Origin: Nostoc sp. CHAB 5844
Lineage (GTDB): Bacteria; Cyanobacteriota; Cyanobacteriia; Cyanobacteriales; Nostocaceae
Length of the DNA: 64,000 nucleotides
Assembly (NCBI RefSeq): GCF_020829595.1
Contig: NZ_JAIVFW010000006.1
Location: 124,001 to 188,000, forward strand
Reading direction: 5' to 3'
Both the position numbers and the translations under genes were made by a program. Positions 46,564-55,579 of the stretch are shown here, piece by piece. The notes under the pieces were generated by a model that worked only from the letters and a program-made list of their open reading frames with translations, did no database searches and was not told where the DNA came from. The stretch's first letter is position 1, and each line of letters begins with the position of its first letter.

Positions 46564-46821
46564 TTGTCAAGTAAAATTCGCAAGCAAATTTACATCGAGC
46601 CGCATCAAGAGCATCGGCTGAAGGCGATCGCACAGCAAGCAGGTGTTAGCGAGGCAGAAATTATTCGCCAAGCAATTGACCTGCATCTGGGCGAAATTAC
46701 TCCAAGCCAAATAAATCTCGCGGCTTGGGAAGCAGAAAGAAAATTTATCGAAGATATAAAAACTCGACCTGCTCAACCAGGAGGTAGAGACTGGAAGCGC
46801 GAAGACCTCTATGAAAGGTAG
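46564..46821 (+). CDS. vapB: ribbon-helix-helix (CopG/VapB-type) antitoxin
   Basis: An 85-residue protein with the ribbon-helix-helix pattern KIRKQIYIEPHQEHRLKAIA followed by GVSEAEIIRQAIDLHL, and a C-terminal RDWKREDLYER that would block the PIN toxin. The start is TTG at 46564: no ATG lies between it and the upstream in-frame stop. It overlaps the PIN-domain gene by 11 bases. Autoregulation through the palindromes upstream is likely. Confidence 0.8.
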   Translation: MSSKIRKQIYIEPHQEHRLKAIAQQAGVSEAEIIRQAIDLHLGEITPSQINLAAWEAERKFIEDIKTRPAQPGGRDWKREDLYER

Positions 46822-47242
46822 AGTTTTAATTGACACCAATATCTTAGTTTATGTTTACGACCCACTGCATACAACAAAACAAGCACAGGCGATCGCAGTT
46901 ACTGACCGCTTAATTCGTTCTGGCAAAGCTGTAATTAGTACTCAGGTCATGGGAGAATTTTTCATAGCAACAACTCGTCCTAGGCGATCGCTTTTAACTT
47001 CTGCGGAAGCACTGGAGCGAATGCGTAACTATTTAGCAGCTTGTCATGTTGTGGAGATTACACGGCTTATCACTTTAGAAGCGATTCGCGGTGTAGAAAC
47101 TCATCATTTTCAGTTTTGGGATGCACAAATATGGGCAACGGCACGACTCAATCAAATTGAAGAAATTTACAGTGAGGATTTCGCATCAGGTTCTATGGTT
47201 GAGGGTGTGCACTTTAGTAATCCGTTTATGGGTGGGTTGTGA
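46811..47242 (+). CDS. vapC: PIN-domain RNase toxin (VapC-type)
   Basis: A 143-residue PIN domain. Acidic metal ligands appear in VLIDTNILVYVYD, MGEFFIATTR and FWDAQIWATARLN, the usual order for VapC ribonucleases that cleave tRNA or rRNA. The last motif is followed by IYSEDFASGSMVEGVHFSNP, typical of the family C-terminus. Translation is coupled to the antitoxin through the 11-base overlap. Frame and motifs look intact, so the module may be active. Confidence 0.88.
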   Translation: MKGRVLIDTNILVYVYDPLHTTKQAQAIAVTDRLIRSGKAVISTQVMGEFFIATTRPRRSLLTSAEALERMRNYLAACHVVEITRLITLEAIRGVETHHFQFWDAQIWATARLNQIEEIYSEDFASGSMVEGVHFSNPFMGGL

Positions 47243-47313
47243 AACAAGAAATTGGAGTGATAAATATTACCACTCCAAAATACTTAAAAAAGAAGACATT
47301 TTTTCACTGAAAA

Positions 47314-49356
47314 TTACTTGCCATTACCATTACCATTACCGTTACTAGCAAGTACACGTTCAGCAAGTTTTTCCGGTACTTCTTGGAGATGGTCATATTC
47401 CCAGTGGAAGGAACCAACGCCCAAAGTCAGCGATCGCAACTCTACAATAAAGTTCTGCATTTCTGCTTGCGGCAAATAGGCAGAAATATTATCCCAGCCT
47501 TGCCAATCTTGTCTGCCTTCATAACCGAGAATTTGTCCCCGTCTGCCACTCAGCAGTTGCAGCACCTTCGCGGTAAATTCGCTGGGTGTTGTGGCTTTTA
47601 CCCGCAAAATCGGTTCTAGCAGGGTGGGTTGCGCTTGGGGAATACCTGTTTGCATTGCCAAACGGGCGGCTTGTTTAAAGGCTTGTTCGGAACTATCAAC
47701 GGTGTGATAAGAACCATTGGTTAATGTCACTGCCAAATCCACAACTGGGAAGCCTAAAGGCCCATGCGCCAAAAATTCCCGCACACCGATTTCTACACCA
47801 GGAATATACTGTCTTGGAACTACGCCACCAACAATAGTTTCTTTAAAGTTGAAGCCTTCTCCACGCGGTAGAGGTTTGATATCGAGAAAAACATCACCGA
47901 ACTGCCCATGTCCACCGCTTTGGTGTTTATAACGCCCATGTACTGAGGTAACGGGTTTACGAATTGTTTCTTTATAAGGTACTTGCGGCAGATGGGTAGT
48001 CATGGGCAAGTTATATTTGCGGCGCAGTCTGTCGAAGGCGACTTGTAAGTGAATCTCACCTTGACCCCAGAGGATAACTTCGTGAGTGTCACCGTGTTGT
48101 TCCCAAGCCAGAGATGGATCTTCTTCTAATAATTTAGCGATCGCACTGCTGAGTTTTACTTCATCGTTGCGCTTTTCTGGTGTGATAGCCAAAGCATATA
48201 CAGGTTCTAACTGTTCAGCTTTGGGGAATGTTGTTTTAGGCTGTTCTGTGGAGAGTGTTTCACCTGTTTTGATGCCTTCCATCCGGCTTAAGGCGACGAT
48301 TTCCCCAGCCACAGCTTCATTGATAGACTGCTGTTGTTGTCCCATCAAGCGGTAAAGTCCACCTGCACGCACACCGTTGAGGACAATACCATCGGTCAAT
48401 TTACCTTGCCAAACCCGCACGAGAGAAAGTTTGCCACCTTGAGGGGTGTAGTAAGTTTTTAATACCTGCGCCAAAGGTGCTTTGCTGTTTATAGCTTTTA
48501 AACGACGTTCGGCTGTAGTTTCTGGTTCTGGTGCTTCCCTTAGCAGTGCTTCTAATAAAGGTCTAACGCCATAATCTTGTTCTGCAACACCAAAGAAGAC
48601 GGGGACTACTAAATCTGCCCCTAATTCCATTTTTAAATCTTTGAGGATTTCTTCTTGGGGTGGTTCAATATCTTCTAATAATTCTTCGAGTAAGTGGTCA
48701 TCAAAATTTGCTAAAGCTTCGAGCATTTCGGCTCGTGCAGTATGTTCTTCTTCTTTTAGATGTTCGGGGAAAGGAATTTGATCAGCAGGTGCGCCGGAAT
48801 GATATTGATAAGCTTGTTCGCTCACCATATCAATAAAGCCTGTCAGTTGTTCCCCTTGCATGATGGGGTATTGGTGCGCGACCAAAGGACGGCTAGAAAC
48901 AGCTTTTAAGGCGTGTAATGTTTCTAGGACATGGAGATTTGCCCGATCCATTTTGTTTACAAAGACGAGATGGGGAATTTCCCAATCGTCAAGGAATTTA
49001 AATAGAGGAGCCAGGGTGAGGACGCGATCGCGTATGGGTTCGCAAACTACAATTGCCGCATCAACTCCCATCAAAGCATTGTAAGTTTCTTGGGCAAATT
49101 CTACGCTTCCTGGGCAATCAATAAAGGTAAAGCGAGTATTGTTATAGTCGGTGCTGGCGGCGCTCACTTCTACAGTCATTTGGCGATCGCGCGATTCTGT
49201 TGCACTATCTCCGACTGTGTTACCATCCTTAACGCTGCCTTTGCGAGAAATTGCGCCAGTCACGAACAATAAACTTTCAAGTAAGGTAGTTTTTCCACTT
49301 AAATAAGGGCCGACAATTGCAACATTCCGCGAACCCGTGTTGACTTTTTCGCTCAT
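47314..49356 (-). CDS. elongation factor G-like translational GTPase
   Basis: A 680-residue paralogue of EF-G. The P-loop reads GPYLSGKT (16-23) instead of the GHVDHGKT-like form of EF-G. G3 is DCPGSVEF and G4 is NKMDRA. Domains II-V are present (QVPYKETIRKPV, GHGQFGDVFLDIKPL, FLAHGPLGFPVVDLAVTL). It belongs to the EF-G-like group found beside canonical FusA in many bacteria; its exact role is unclear. The tail GNGNGNGK is encoded by a hexanucleotide repeat. The ATG at 49356 with aagggaggttgt is chosen over the upstream ATG at 49392. It is not next to rpsL, rpsG or tuf. Confidence 0.88.
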   Translation of the reverse strand: MSEKVNTGSRNVAIVGPYLSGKTTLLESLLFVTGAISRKGSVKDGNTVGDSATESRDRQMTVEVSAASTDYNNTRFTFIDCPGSVEFAQETYNALMGVDAAIVVCEPIRDRVLTLAPLFKFLDDWEIPHLVFVNKMDRANLHVLETLHALKAVSSRPLVAHQYPIMQGEQLTGFIDMVSEQAYQYHSGAPADQIPFPEHLKEEEHTARAEMLEALANFDDHLLEELLEDIEPPQEEILKDLKMELGADLVVPVFFGVAEQDYGVRPLLEALLREAPEPETTAERRLKAINSKAPLAQVLKTYYTPQGGKLSLVRVWQGKLTDGIVLNGVRAGGLYRLMGQQQQSINEAVAGEIVALSRMEGIKTGETLSTEQPKTTFPKAEQLEPVYALAITPEKRNDEVKLSSAIAKLLEEDPSLAWEQHGDTHEVILWGQGEIHLQVAFDRLRRKYNLPMTTHLPQVPYKETIRKPVTSVHGRYKHQSGGHGQFGDVFLDIKPLPRGEGFNFKETIVGGVVPRQYIPGVEIGVREFLAHGPLGFPVVDLAVTLTNGSYHTVDSSEQAFKQAARLAMQTGIPQAQPTLLEPILRVKATTPSEFTAKVLQLLSGRRGQILGYEGRQDWQGWDNISAYLPQAEMQNFIVELRSLTLGVGSFHWEYDHLQEVPEKLAERVLASNGNGNGNGK
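47318..47345. repeat. hexanucleotide (attacc)n microsatellite at gene end
   Basis: Four to five copies of ccatta on the plus strand encode the alternating Gly-Asn tail of the EF-G-like protein. Copy number could vary by slippage without changing frame. Confidence 0.7.
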
Positions 49357-49739
49357 ACAACCTCCCTTGCGGTAAGTTATTCTTACCTGCACTACCTGTA
49401 TGTATTTTTCAGGGATTAATCAGTTAAGTCGGTGGGAATCAACAAAAACTATGTTACTAATCCTCAATTTACTTAAAGTCCTCACTCATAACTAAGGACA
49501 AATGACAAATGACGACCTTCACCAGTTAGCTTTATTTGCACCAACCTTCTCCACCAGGAGAATTATCCCTCTTTAACTTGTAATTATCCTCCCTTTAATC
49601 AGATGCTAAAAAAATTGTAGTCAGTCGTAAGATTTAGCTTAAGAAATATTAAGCAATTAAAACTTAAATAGAATATTAAAAATATTTGTTAAAACTTTCA
49701 GCTTGATCAAAGTTTTTATTAACTAAATGTAACTGAAAA
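49357..49739. other. intergenic region between divergent genes
   Basis: AT-rich spacer with promoters of the EF-G-like and TPR genes. It includes filler of the ggacaaatgacaaatgacg type at 49497-49515. No gene or RNA is recognised. Confidence 0.5.
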
Positions 49740-50666
49740 ATGCCGTTATTATTCTATAAATATCTCATAATCGGGTTAATAAATATCACATTATTGGGTG
49801 GAAGTATTCTATTACGAACTCCCACCGCTTTTCCTGTTGAGCCTGCTTTACTGCTGACACAATCGATTAATCAAGCAGCTGTAGACTGGTTGAATCAAGG
49901 ATTGCAGTTAATTCAAGCAGGGAGAGTACAAGATGCGATCGCGTCCTTTCAAAAAGCGATTCAACTAGAGCCAAAATTAGCCGCAGCCCACTACAATTTA
50001 GGCTTAGCATACAGGCAAATCGGGCAATTAAAGCCAGCCGCCGACGCATTTTATCAAGCAACCCAAGCCGATCCTCAGTTTGCTCCCGCCTTCGCCAATT
50101 TAGGTGGAGCGTTGTTGGAAGGCAATAATGTACAGCAAGCAAACGATTATTTACAACGAGCTATAGAATTAGATCCGAAACTCGGTTTTGCTCACTATAA
50201 CTTGGGTTTAGTACAGCAACAGCAACAAGATTGGGAAAGAGCGATCGCCTCCTTTAAAAAAGCCGCAGAATCTAGTAAGAATGCACCAGAACCACACTAT
50301 CATTTGGGTATATGTTATCTGCAACAAGGTAAACTAGATAAAGCCAAAAATGCCTTTCGTCAAGCAATTAAAATCAATCCCAAATATACAGAAGCTCATT
50401 ATAATCTTGGGACAATTTGGTTTAGTCAAAACAAATTAAAAGAAGCATTAGCAGCTTTTAGAAAATCTGCTGAGTCTAACTCTAATTATCCCAATGCTTA
50501 TTATGGTGCAGGGTTAGTTTTTATGCAGCAAAAGAAGTACGCCGAAGCAGCACAAGTACTACAATATGCTAGAGATTTATATCAAGCTCAAGGAAATGTT
50601 CAGTGGGTACAAAATTCCGAAAAATTGTTGCAACAAGTACAAAATTTAAATTACCAACCACGCTGA
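49740..50666 (+). CDS. TPR-repeat protein
   Basis: A 308-residue protein with a hydrophobic N-terminus (YLIIGLINITLLGGSILL), either a signal peptide or single membrane anchor. About seven tetratricopeptide repeats fill residues 45-300, each of the form AIASFQKAIQLEPKLAAAHY or similar. TPR arrays scaffold protein complexes; the partner is unknown. The ATG at 49740 follows an AT-rich promoter. Nothing in the neighbourhood specifies its job. Confidence 0.88.
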   Translation: MPLLFYKYLIIGLINITLLGGSILLRTPTAFPVEPALLLTQSINQAAVDWLNQGLQLIQAGRVQDAIASFQKAIQLEPKLAAAHYNLGLAYRQIGQLKPAADAFYQATQADPQFAPAFANLGGALLEGNNVQQANDYLQRAIELDPKLGFAHYNLGLVQQQQQDWERAIASFKKAAESSKNAPEPHYHLGICYLQQGKLDKAKNAFRQAIKINPKYTEAHYNLGTIWFSQNKLKEALAAFRKSAESNSNYPNAYYGAGLVFMQQKKYAEAAQVLQYARDLYQAQGNVQWVQNSEKLLQQVQNLNYQPR

Positions 50667-50753
50667 GGCGCGAATATTAATATTAGGTCACAATATAAAG
50701 TAATGGGTAGACTAGCTGGTGTGGTGTGAAATACACCTAATGGAAACATACCA

Positions 50754-51302
50754 ATGCAAAAGCGCTTCAAGAGTCGATTTTTATTTTGCGATCGCTGGCT
50801 TGATCGACATTCAATTGCTCGCAACATGGAAGCTTTTCAAGACTTACTTGTGATTGTCTTGTGCTTAAGCTTATTCGCAGTCATGATCATCCAGATATGG
50901 GGCATATTTATTGCCATAACACAGACATTAGACTATAAACATGTAACTGCAAAAATACTCTTTGTCTTAATTTTAGTTGAGTTATTTCGACTGTTAATGA
51001 TTTACTTGCAAGAGCATAGTATTTCTGTTGGCGTAGCAGTTGAAGTTACAATTGTATCAGTTCTGCGAGAAGTTGTTGTTCACGGAGCCTTAGAAATTTC
51101 TTGGATTCAAACAGCCGCCATTTGTGGCTTGTTATTCATTTTAGGAAGTTTATTACTAGTATGTGCCAAAACACCACACATGGATTGCATGAGTGCTAAT
51201 ACCAAATTTTGTCCTATTGTCTATCAAGGGGGTAGAGAAAGGCAAAACGAACTAGAATTCTCCTATTCACATAAGTGTGATGAACATCAACCACTGGCGT
51301 AA
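50754..51302 (+). CDS. PsiE-like membrane protein
   Basis: A 182-residue integral membrane protein with about four transmembrane helices: FQDLLVIVLCLSLFAVMIIQ, ILFVLILVELFRLLMIYL, VEVTIVSVLREVVVHGALEI and AAICGLLFILGSLLLVC. The pattern LVELFRLLMIYLQEH with EVTIVSVLREVVVH matches the phosphate-starvation-inducible PsiE family. The function of PsiE is not established. An internal ATG at 50826 (MEAFQDLL) is an alternative start. No Pho box was identified. Confidence 0.8.
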   Translation: MQKRFKSRFLFCDRWLDRHSIARNMEAFQDLLVIVLCLSLFAVMIIQIWGIFIAITQTLDYKHVTAKILFVLILVELFRLLMIYLQEHSISVGVAVEVTIVSVLREVVVHGALEISWIQTAAICGLLFILGSLLLVCAKTPHMDCMSANTKFCPIVYQGGRERQNELEFSYSHKCDEHQPLA

Positions 51303-51353
51303 ATTACCCAATAAGTGATAACTCTGTGGTAATAAAAACTCAACATTTGCTTA

Positions 51354-51386
51354 AGGCTGCGTCAGCAGCCTTTGTGCTTTTTTCTA
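51354..51386 (+). terminator. Rho-independent terminator
   Basis: 8-bp stem AAGGCTGC (51354-51361) / GCAGCCTT (51366-51373) with loop gtca, followed by tgtgcttttttc. It lies 50 bases after the PsiE-like gene. Confidence 0.7.
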
Positions 51387-51457
51387 CGCTTTTGGGGAGA
51401 TGAACCGCGCTTTTAGGGTGAGTAGAAATGAAATAGAAACTTACATGAGGTCAATAT

Positions 51458-51697
51458 ATGGCTACTGGTAACGGACAATCTCAACAACCCATCAGCAACC
51501 TAGAGTACGATTTTGTCACCGTACTGCACAACAAAGCTGAAGCCGTCAAAGCTTATGACACTTACATCAAAGATGCACAAGAAGCTAATTCTCAACCTTG
51601 TGTAGAATTATTCCAAAAATTGCGCCAATCTGATATAGAACAAGCACAAGAAATTCGCCACCATCTTCAACAAGTGTTGCAACACGGCAAGATGTAA
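51458..51697 (+). CDS. small conserved-type hypothetical protein
   Basis: A 79-residue soluble helical protein beginning MATGNGQSQQPISNLEYDFV and continuing with an EAVKAYDTYIKDAQ helix and FQKLRQSDIEQAQEIRHHL. Two amphipathic helices suggest a helical hairpin. It has an aggt-type ribosome-binding region and its own spacer, so it is probably monocistronic after the terminator at 51354. No function is known to me. Confidence 0.7.
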   Translation: MATGNGQSQQPISNLEYDFVTVLHNKAEAVKAYDTYIKDAQEANSQPCVELFQKLRQSDIEQAQEIRHHLQQVLQHGKM

Positions 51698-52142
51698 AGC
51701 TAAAGATTAAAACACAGTAAGCAGCTGATAGTATCAGGCAGACTGAACATCAGCTGCTTGCTGTAGTGCTTTTGGTGTGGTTACTTCTATCTTGCCGTTT
51801 ACCTTTTTTTATAGTTCTACTACTTAACATAAGCCATATAATTTGCAACTTTAGAATTGCCCGTAATTGATTCTTACTTTGCATTAGAATATTTTTCTTC
51901 AATTGCAAGTTGCATAAAATTGACAGCTAAATTGCGCTCATCACCAGGTGCAAAAGTCGCTTTCTGACACTCAACTAGAAGATTTAGCTGAAGCGTTGTT
52001 AGATTTTACCAGTCAAAATGATTTGGTAAATTATTTAGGAAATCTCTCTCAATCTAGTTAAAAAAACTAAGCGATCGCTTGGGTGTAAAATCTGCATAAA
52101 GTGAGTGAATAGCGATCGCTCAAAAAATTCGGGAATACATAT
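51698..52142. other. intergenic region with a gene remnant
   Basis: AT-rich spacer containing the remnant at 51948-52061, HIP1 octamers (52072, 52112) and otherwise no recognisable gene. Confidence 0.5.
51948..52061 (+). pseudogene. C-terminal remnant of Rpn/DUF4351-type gene
   Basis: A 37-codon frame reading SDTQLEDLAEALLDFTSQND followed by LVNYLGNL. This resembles the C-terminal DUF4351 motif (LexLgeALLDFts) of the cyanobacterial Rpn/PD-(D/E)XK nuclease-like family. The body of the gene is absent. Confidence 0.55.
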
Positions 52143-53027
52143 TTATAAGTTAGGTGGTAATTCTAAAGGTACTGTTCCTAAAAAACCCTTGCGATAATCT
52201 GTTAAAAGTTGTCTTGCAGTACGTTCGACATCACCGTTATAACGATGTTCTGCCAAAACTTCTAAATATGATTCGCCTGTGTAGGGTGAGGAGTCGAGTT
52301 CGTAGCGTAACTGTAATGGTGATTCTGGTAACAAGTTATTCGCTGTGATGTGGATTTCATTCAGGAAATCTACTAACGCCGATGCTACAAGTTGATTATC
52401 GTAAGATGCTTGCCCAATGTCATCGCAAATTGCTAATTTTAAGGCTGCGGCTTGATTTTCTAACCGAGAAGGAATGACACCAGGCGCATCGAGTAATTCT
52501 AATTGATCAGATATACGTACCCAACGCAAGTTACGCGTTACTCCCGGACGCGCTGCACTCTCCACCACACGCCGTCCTAAAAGTCGGTTAATTAAAGCTG
52601 ATTTACCAACGTTGGGAAAACCAATTACTACAGCCCGCACAGGACGAGGTAACATACCGCGATCGCGTCTTCTTTTATTTAGTTCAACTCCAGCGGCTTG
52701 GGCGGCTTTAGCCACAGCATTTACACCTTGACCTTGTTGAGCATTGGTAAAATAAGGCACTTCCCCTTGACTTTTGAACCAATCTGTCCATAGCGATCGC
52801 ACTTGGGGTGTAATCATATCTAAGCGGTTCAATACCAAAATCCGCGTTTTGCTTCCCACCCATTCACCGATTTGCGGGTGGTGCGTTGCCAAAGGAATCC
52901 TAGCATCGCGGACTTCTAACACCACATCTACTAACTTTAGCTGTTCCTTAAGATTCTTTTCCGCCTTAGCAATATGACCCGGATACCATTGGATCAGGTT
53001 TAATTTGTAGTTGTTTGTAAGAGACAT
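52143..53027 (-). CDS. rbgA: ribosome biogenesis GTPase (YlqF/RbgA)
   Basis: A 294-residue circularly permuted GTPase that assists late 50S subunit assembly. Motif order is permuted as expected: G4 LNRLDMIT comes first, then G1 GFPNVGKSALINRL, then G3 DAPGV. The N-terminal WYPGHIAKAEKNL is characteristic of YlqF/RbgA. The open frame reaches 53090, but those residues (MSFVLCDSLLTSST) come from spacer text, so the ATG at 53027 is chosen. Length is normal. Located alone on the minus strand, 74 bases after a VOC gene. Confidence 0.93.
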   Translation of the reverse strand: MSLTNNYKLNLIQWYPGHIAKAEKNLKEQLKLVDVVLEVRDARIPLATHHPQIGEWVGSKTRILVLNRLDMITPQVRSLWTDWFKSQGEVPYFTNAQQGQGVNAVAKAAQAAGVELNKRRRDRGMLPRPVRAVVIGFPNVGKSALINRLLGRRVVESAARPGVTRNLRWVRISDQLELLDAPGVIPSRLENQAAALKLAICDDIGQASYDNQLVASALVDFLNEIHITANNLLPESPLQLRYELDSSPYTGESYLEVLAEHRYNGDVERTARQLLTDYRKGFLGTVPLELPPNL

Positions 53028-53101
53028 AGAAAAAAGTATGAAGTATGAAGTAGAGGAAGTAAGCAAAGAGTCACAAAGTACAAAGGACAAATGACTAATG
53101 A

Positions 53102-53488
53102 CTAATGATCATTGACTCCCTTAGCTTGATGCAGAATTAAACGATTCCCATCAGGATCGTAGGCATAGATTTCTCGTCCGTGGGAAGCAACGGAGATTTT
53201 GCCAGGTGGAGTATAGCCTATATTTGTAAGATGAGCGATCGCAGCTTCTAAATTACTCACCTCTAAGCACAAACTTATATTACTTTTAGTTGCGTTGGCA
53301 AATTCCAACTCGTAACTTTTTTTGGGTTGAAAAATACCCAATTGCAAACCCATCAGTTGAAACTCTGCATAAACATTGGGAATCAAAGCAATAGGTTTTT
53401 CGCCAAACAATTGGGTATAAAAATTTATTAAAGTTTCTAGATTAACAGTGGCGATCGCCACGGATGCTTCAGTATATCGCAAAACCAT
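53102..53488 (-). CDS. VOC-family protein, second of a pair
   Basis: A 128-residue VOC protein: VAIATVNLETLINFYTQLFG, then a second module with NISLCLEVSNLEAAIAHLTN and REIYAYDPDGNRLILHQAKG. Its start shares one base with the stop of the preceding VOC gene, so the two are translationally coupled. Substrate is unknown. The pair follows fdhD in the same direction. Confidence 0.82.
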   Translation of the reverse strand: MVLRYTEASVAIATVNLETLINFYTQLFGEKPIALIPNVYAEFQLMGLQLGIFQPKKSYELEFANATKSNISLCLEVSNLEAAIAHLTNIGYTPPGKISVASHGREIYAYDPDGNRLILHQAKGVNDH

Positions 53489-54021
53489 TACTTTGCTGTA
53501 GCTGGTTGATGTTGCAAATCTCTTACCGGATCGCCCAAAGTACGCAGATTTGCGGCAAACTCTAGTAAAATGCCATCTGGATCAAAGAAATAAATCGACG
53601 AAATAAAAGTACTTTCATCAGGTTCAGGAACAAAGCCAGAAGGAACATCAGCGTGATGTAAAACAGGAGTCACTTCCACACCTTTAGCAACCAGTTTTTC
53701 TCTATACTCCGCTATTTTTTCTACAGGTACATTAAACGCTAAATGATTTAACGAAGCATGTGCTGTGGCGATATTACCAGTTTGCCAAAAATCAGGGCTG
53801 GCAGATGCAATCCCAGGTGCAGCTTGCGGTGCATTCGGAAACCAGAAAAAAGCCAAAGCATCACCATTACCGATATCAAAAAAGAAGTGCTGTCCACCAT
53901 CAGGTAAAACAATGGTTTTAATCAGCTTCATTCCTAACGTGTTAGTGTAAAAATCCACTGTTCGTGCCATATCCTGACAAACTAAAGCGATATGGTTGAT
54001 TCCTGTAATTTGAAATGTCAT
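53488..54021 (-). CDS. VOC-family dioxygenase/glyoxalase-like protein
   Basis: A 177-residue VOC protein. The first module is GINHIALVCQDMARTVDFYT with NTLGMKLIKT, the second has LNHLAFNVPVEKIAEYREKL and IYFFDPDGILLEFAANLRTL. His and Glu residues at the usual metal positions are kept (H in GINHIA, E in LLEFAA). It is coupled with the next VOC gene and 10 bases after fdhD, so the three form an operon. The reaction is unknown. Confidence 0.85.
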   Translation of the reverse strand: MTFQITGINHIALVCQDMARTVDFYTNTLGMKLIKTIVLPDGGQHFFFDIGNGDALAFFWFPNAPQAAPGIASASPDFWQTGNIATAHASLNHLAFNVPVEKIAEYREKLVAKGVEVTPVLHHADVPSGFVPEPDESTFISSIYFFDPDGILLEFAANLRTLGDPVRDLQHQPATAK

Positions 54022-54031
54022 AATTTCTATC

Positions 54032-54874
54032 TCATTGAGAAATACTTACCCTTTCCCATCCAGTATAAATATTGAAGCGTTCCCCACGCAGAAATCCAAT
54101 TAAAGTAATCCCAAATTCTTGGGCTACAGATACTGCCAAACTACTAGGTGCGGAAACAGAACAAACAATTGGCACTCCAGCTACAACAGATTTTTGCAAT
54201 ATCTCAAAACTAGAACGCCCACTCACCATCACAATATGATGATTAAAAGGTAACTCGCCACTCAGCAAAGCCTTACCAATCAACTTATCTAAAGCATTGT
54301 GACGACCAACGTCTTCTTGCAGATGCAACATTTTTCCTTGAACATCAAATACCGCCGCCGCGTGTAAACCCCCAGTGGCAGCGAAGATACCTTGATGCGA
54401 TCGCAACTGCTCAGATAAACTGTAAATAATCTCAGGCTTGACTGTTAAATCTGAAGTAATTTTTGAATAACCCCGCAAGCTTAAAGCTTCAACACTAGCT
54501 TTACCACAAACGCCGCAAGCGCTATTAGTATAAAAATGACGTTCTAAAGGCTGTAAATCTGGATTTAACTCTGGCTTTAATTCCACATTAATAATGTTGT
54601 AACGCTGTTCACCATCTACAGATTCATCTGTGCAGTAGCTCATTTTTTGGATATCTTGTTTACTACTAATTACACCTTCACTAAAAAGAAAACCAGCAGC
54701 TAATGCAAAATCTGCACCTGGTGTTCGCATCGTTATAGCTACTGTACGAGATGGGGATATCAAACGAATTTCTAAAGGTTCTTCGGTAGTTAGTTGGTCT
54801 TGTCGTAGGCGTTTTTTGCCATTTTCGACTACCCAAACTTGCGCTTTAGTTTTGCTTTTAGTTGGGAATTTCAT
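54032..54874 (-). CDS. fdhD: formate dehydrogenase accessory sulfurtransferase FdhD
   Basis: A 280-residue FdhD protein that moves sulfur from IscS-type desulfurase to the molybdenum cofactor of formate dehydrogenase and related enzymes. The sulfur-carrying cysteines lie in NSACGVCGKAS (Cys120 and Cys123). The core also has FLFSEGVISS, LQEDVGRHNALDKLIGKAL and MVSGRSSFEILQKSVVAGVP. No formate dehydrogenase gene is nearby, and two VOC genes follow instead. The target molybdoenzyme must be elsewhere. Confidence 0.93.
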   Translation of the reverse strand: MKFPTKSKTKAQVWVVENGKKRLRQDQLTTEEPLEIRLISPSRTVAITMRTPGADFALAAGFLFSEGVISSKQDIQKMSYCTDESVDGEQRYNIINVELKPELNPDLQPLERHFYTNSACGVCGKASVEALSLRGYSKITSDLTVKPEIIYSLSEQLRSHQGIFAATGGLHAAAVFDVQGKMLHLQEDVGRHNALDKLIGKALLSGELPFNHHIVMVSGRSSFEILQKSVVAGVPIVCSVSAPSSLAVSVAQEFGITLIGFLRGERFNIYTGWERVSISQ

Positions 54875-54931
54875 TAATTACTATAGTAATTAAGTAGGTT
54901 GTCGTGAATATTTATGAATATAAAATTTAGA

Positions 54932-55228
54932 TTATGGCTTTACTATTACTGCTAACTGTAACCCCAAAGCATCCAACAAATAATTTAGACTGTAAAACTC
55001 AATTTCACCTTTCTCTAACAGTATTAGCTAAAGTTTATGATAAAGTTCCTTGCCTTGTACAGAAAGCCGATCAATTCCACCATGCGCTTCTATAATATTT
55101 TTCAGCGCCTTACTTAACATTTTTGGATCGCCTTCTTCTAAAACAACTTCGATATGTGCTGCTGCTTCTAGTGGATTTTTGAGGTCTTGAATTAGCTTTT
55201 CATGATAGCTTGTACTTTTAGGCATCAT
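54932..55228 (-). pseudogene. addiction-module antidote (HigA-like) gene with internal stop
   Basis: From the ATG at 55228 the frame encodes MMPKSTSYHEKLIQDLKNPL and on through EAHGGIDRLSVQGKELYHKL, then a TAG at 55030-55028. The same frame continues with LILLEKGEIEFYSLNYLLDA and LGLQLAVIVKP to TAA at 54932. The combined 98 codons match the length and end (LLDALGLQLAV) of the helix-turn-helix antidote family often paired with HigB-like toxins. A single nonsense change appears to have cut it at codon 67. No partner toxin is visible alongside. Confidence 0.7.
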
Positions 55229-55579
55229 CTCTACTCCTATAGTCTTTGAGCAAAAATCATCATTTTTTATTTAATTTAGCCTAAATTAGAGGCGAGATAA
55301 ATGGCACAGTTTGATGTGTTTCTGCGATCGCTCACCATCAACAATATACACTATGTAGCGATGATTGCACTCACCATTAAACTTTGACCCTTAAAGTTAC
55401 AATATCAAGGCTTAAGGTTAAAGCGATCGCAGTTGATGATGAAGTAAAGGTGTGATTGCTTATGCAACAATGCAAAATAGGACTTTTCTTGTGTTTTGCA
55501 AACGCATTTTAATGGAAAATACTGAGGAGCGATCGCTACAACTCAATAATCTAAAATTGAAGTAAATACAAGATTAACC
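55229..55579. other. intergenic region
   Basis: AT-rich spacer between the broken antidote gene and the small-protein/aspartic-protease pair. It contains three HIP1 or HIP1-like octamers (55325, 55422, 55529). No toxin gene, RNA or obvious terminator is seen. Confidence 0.5.
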
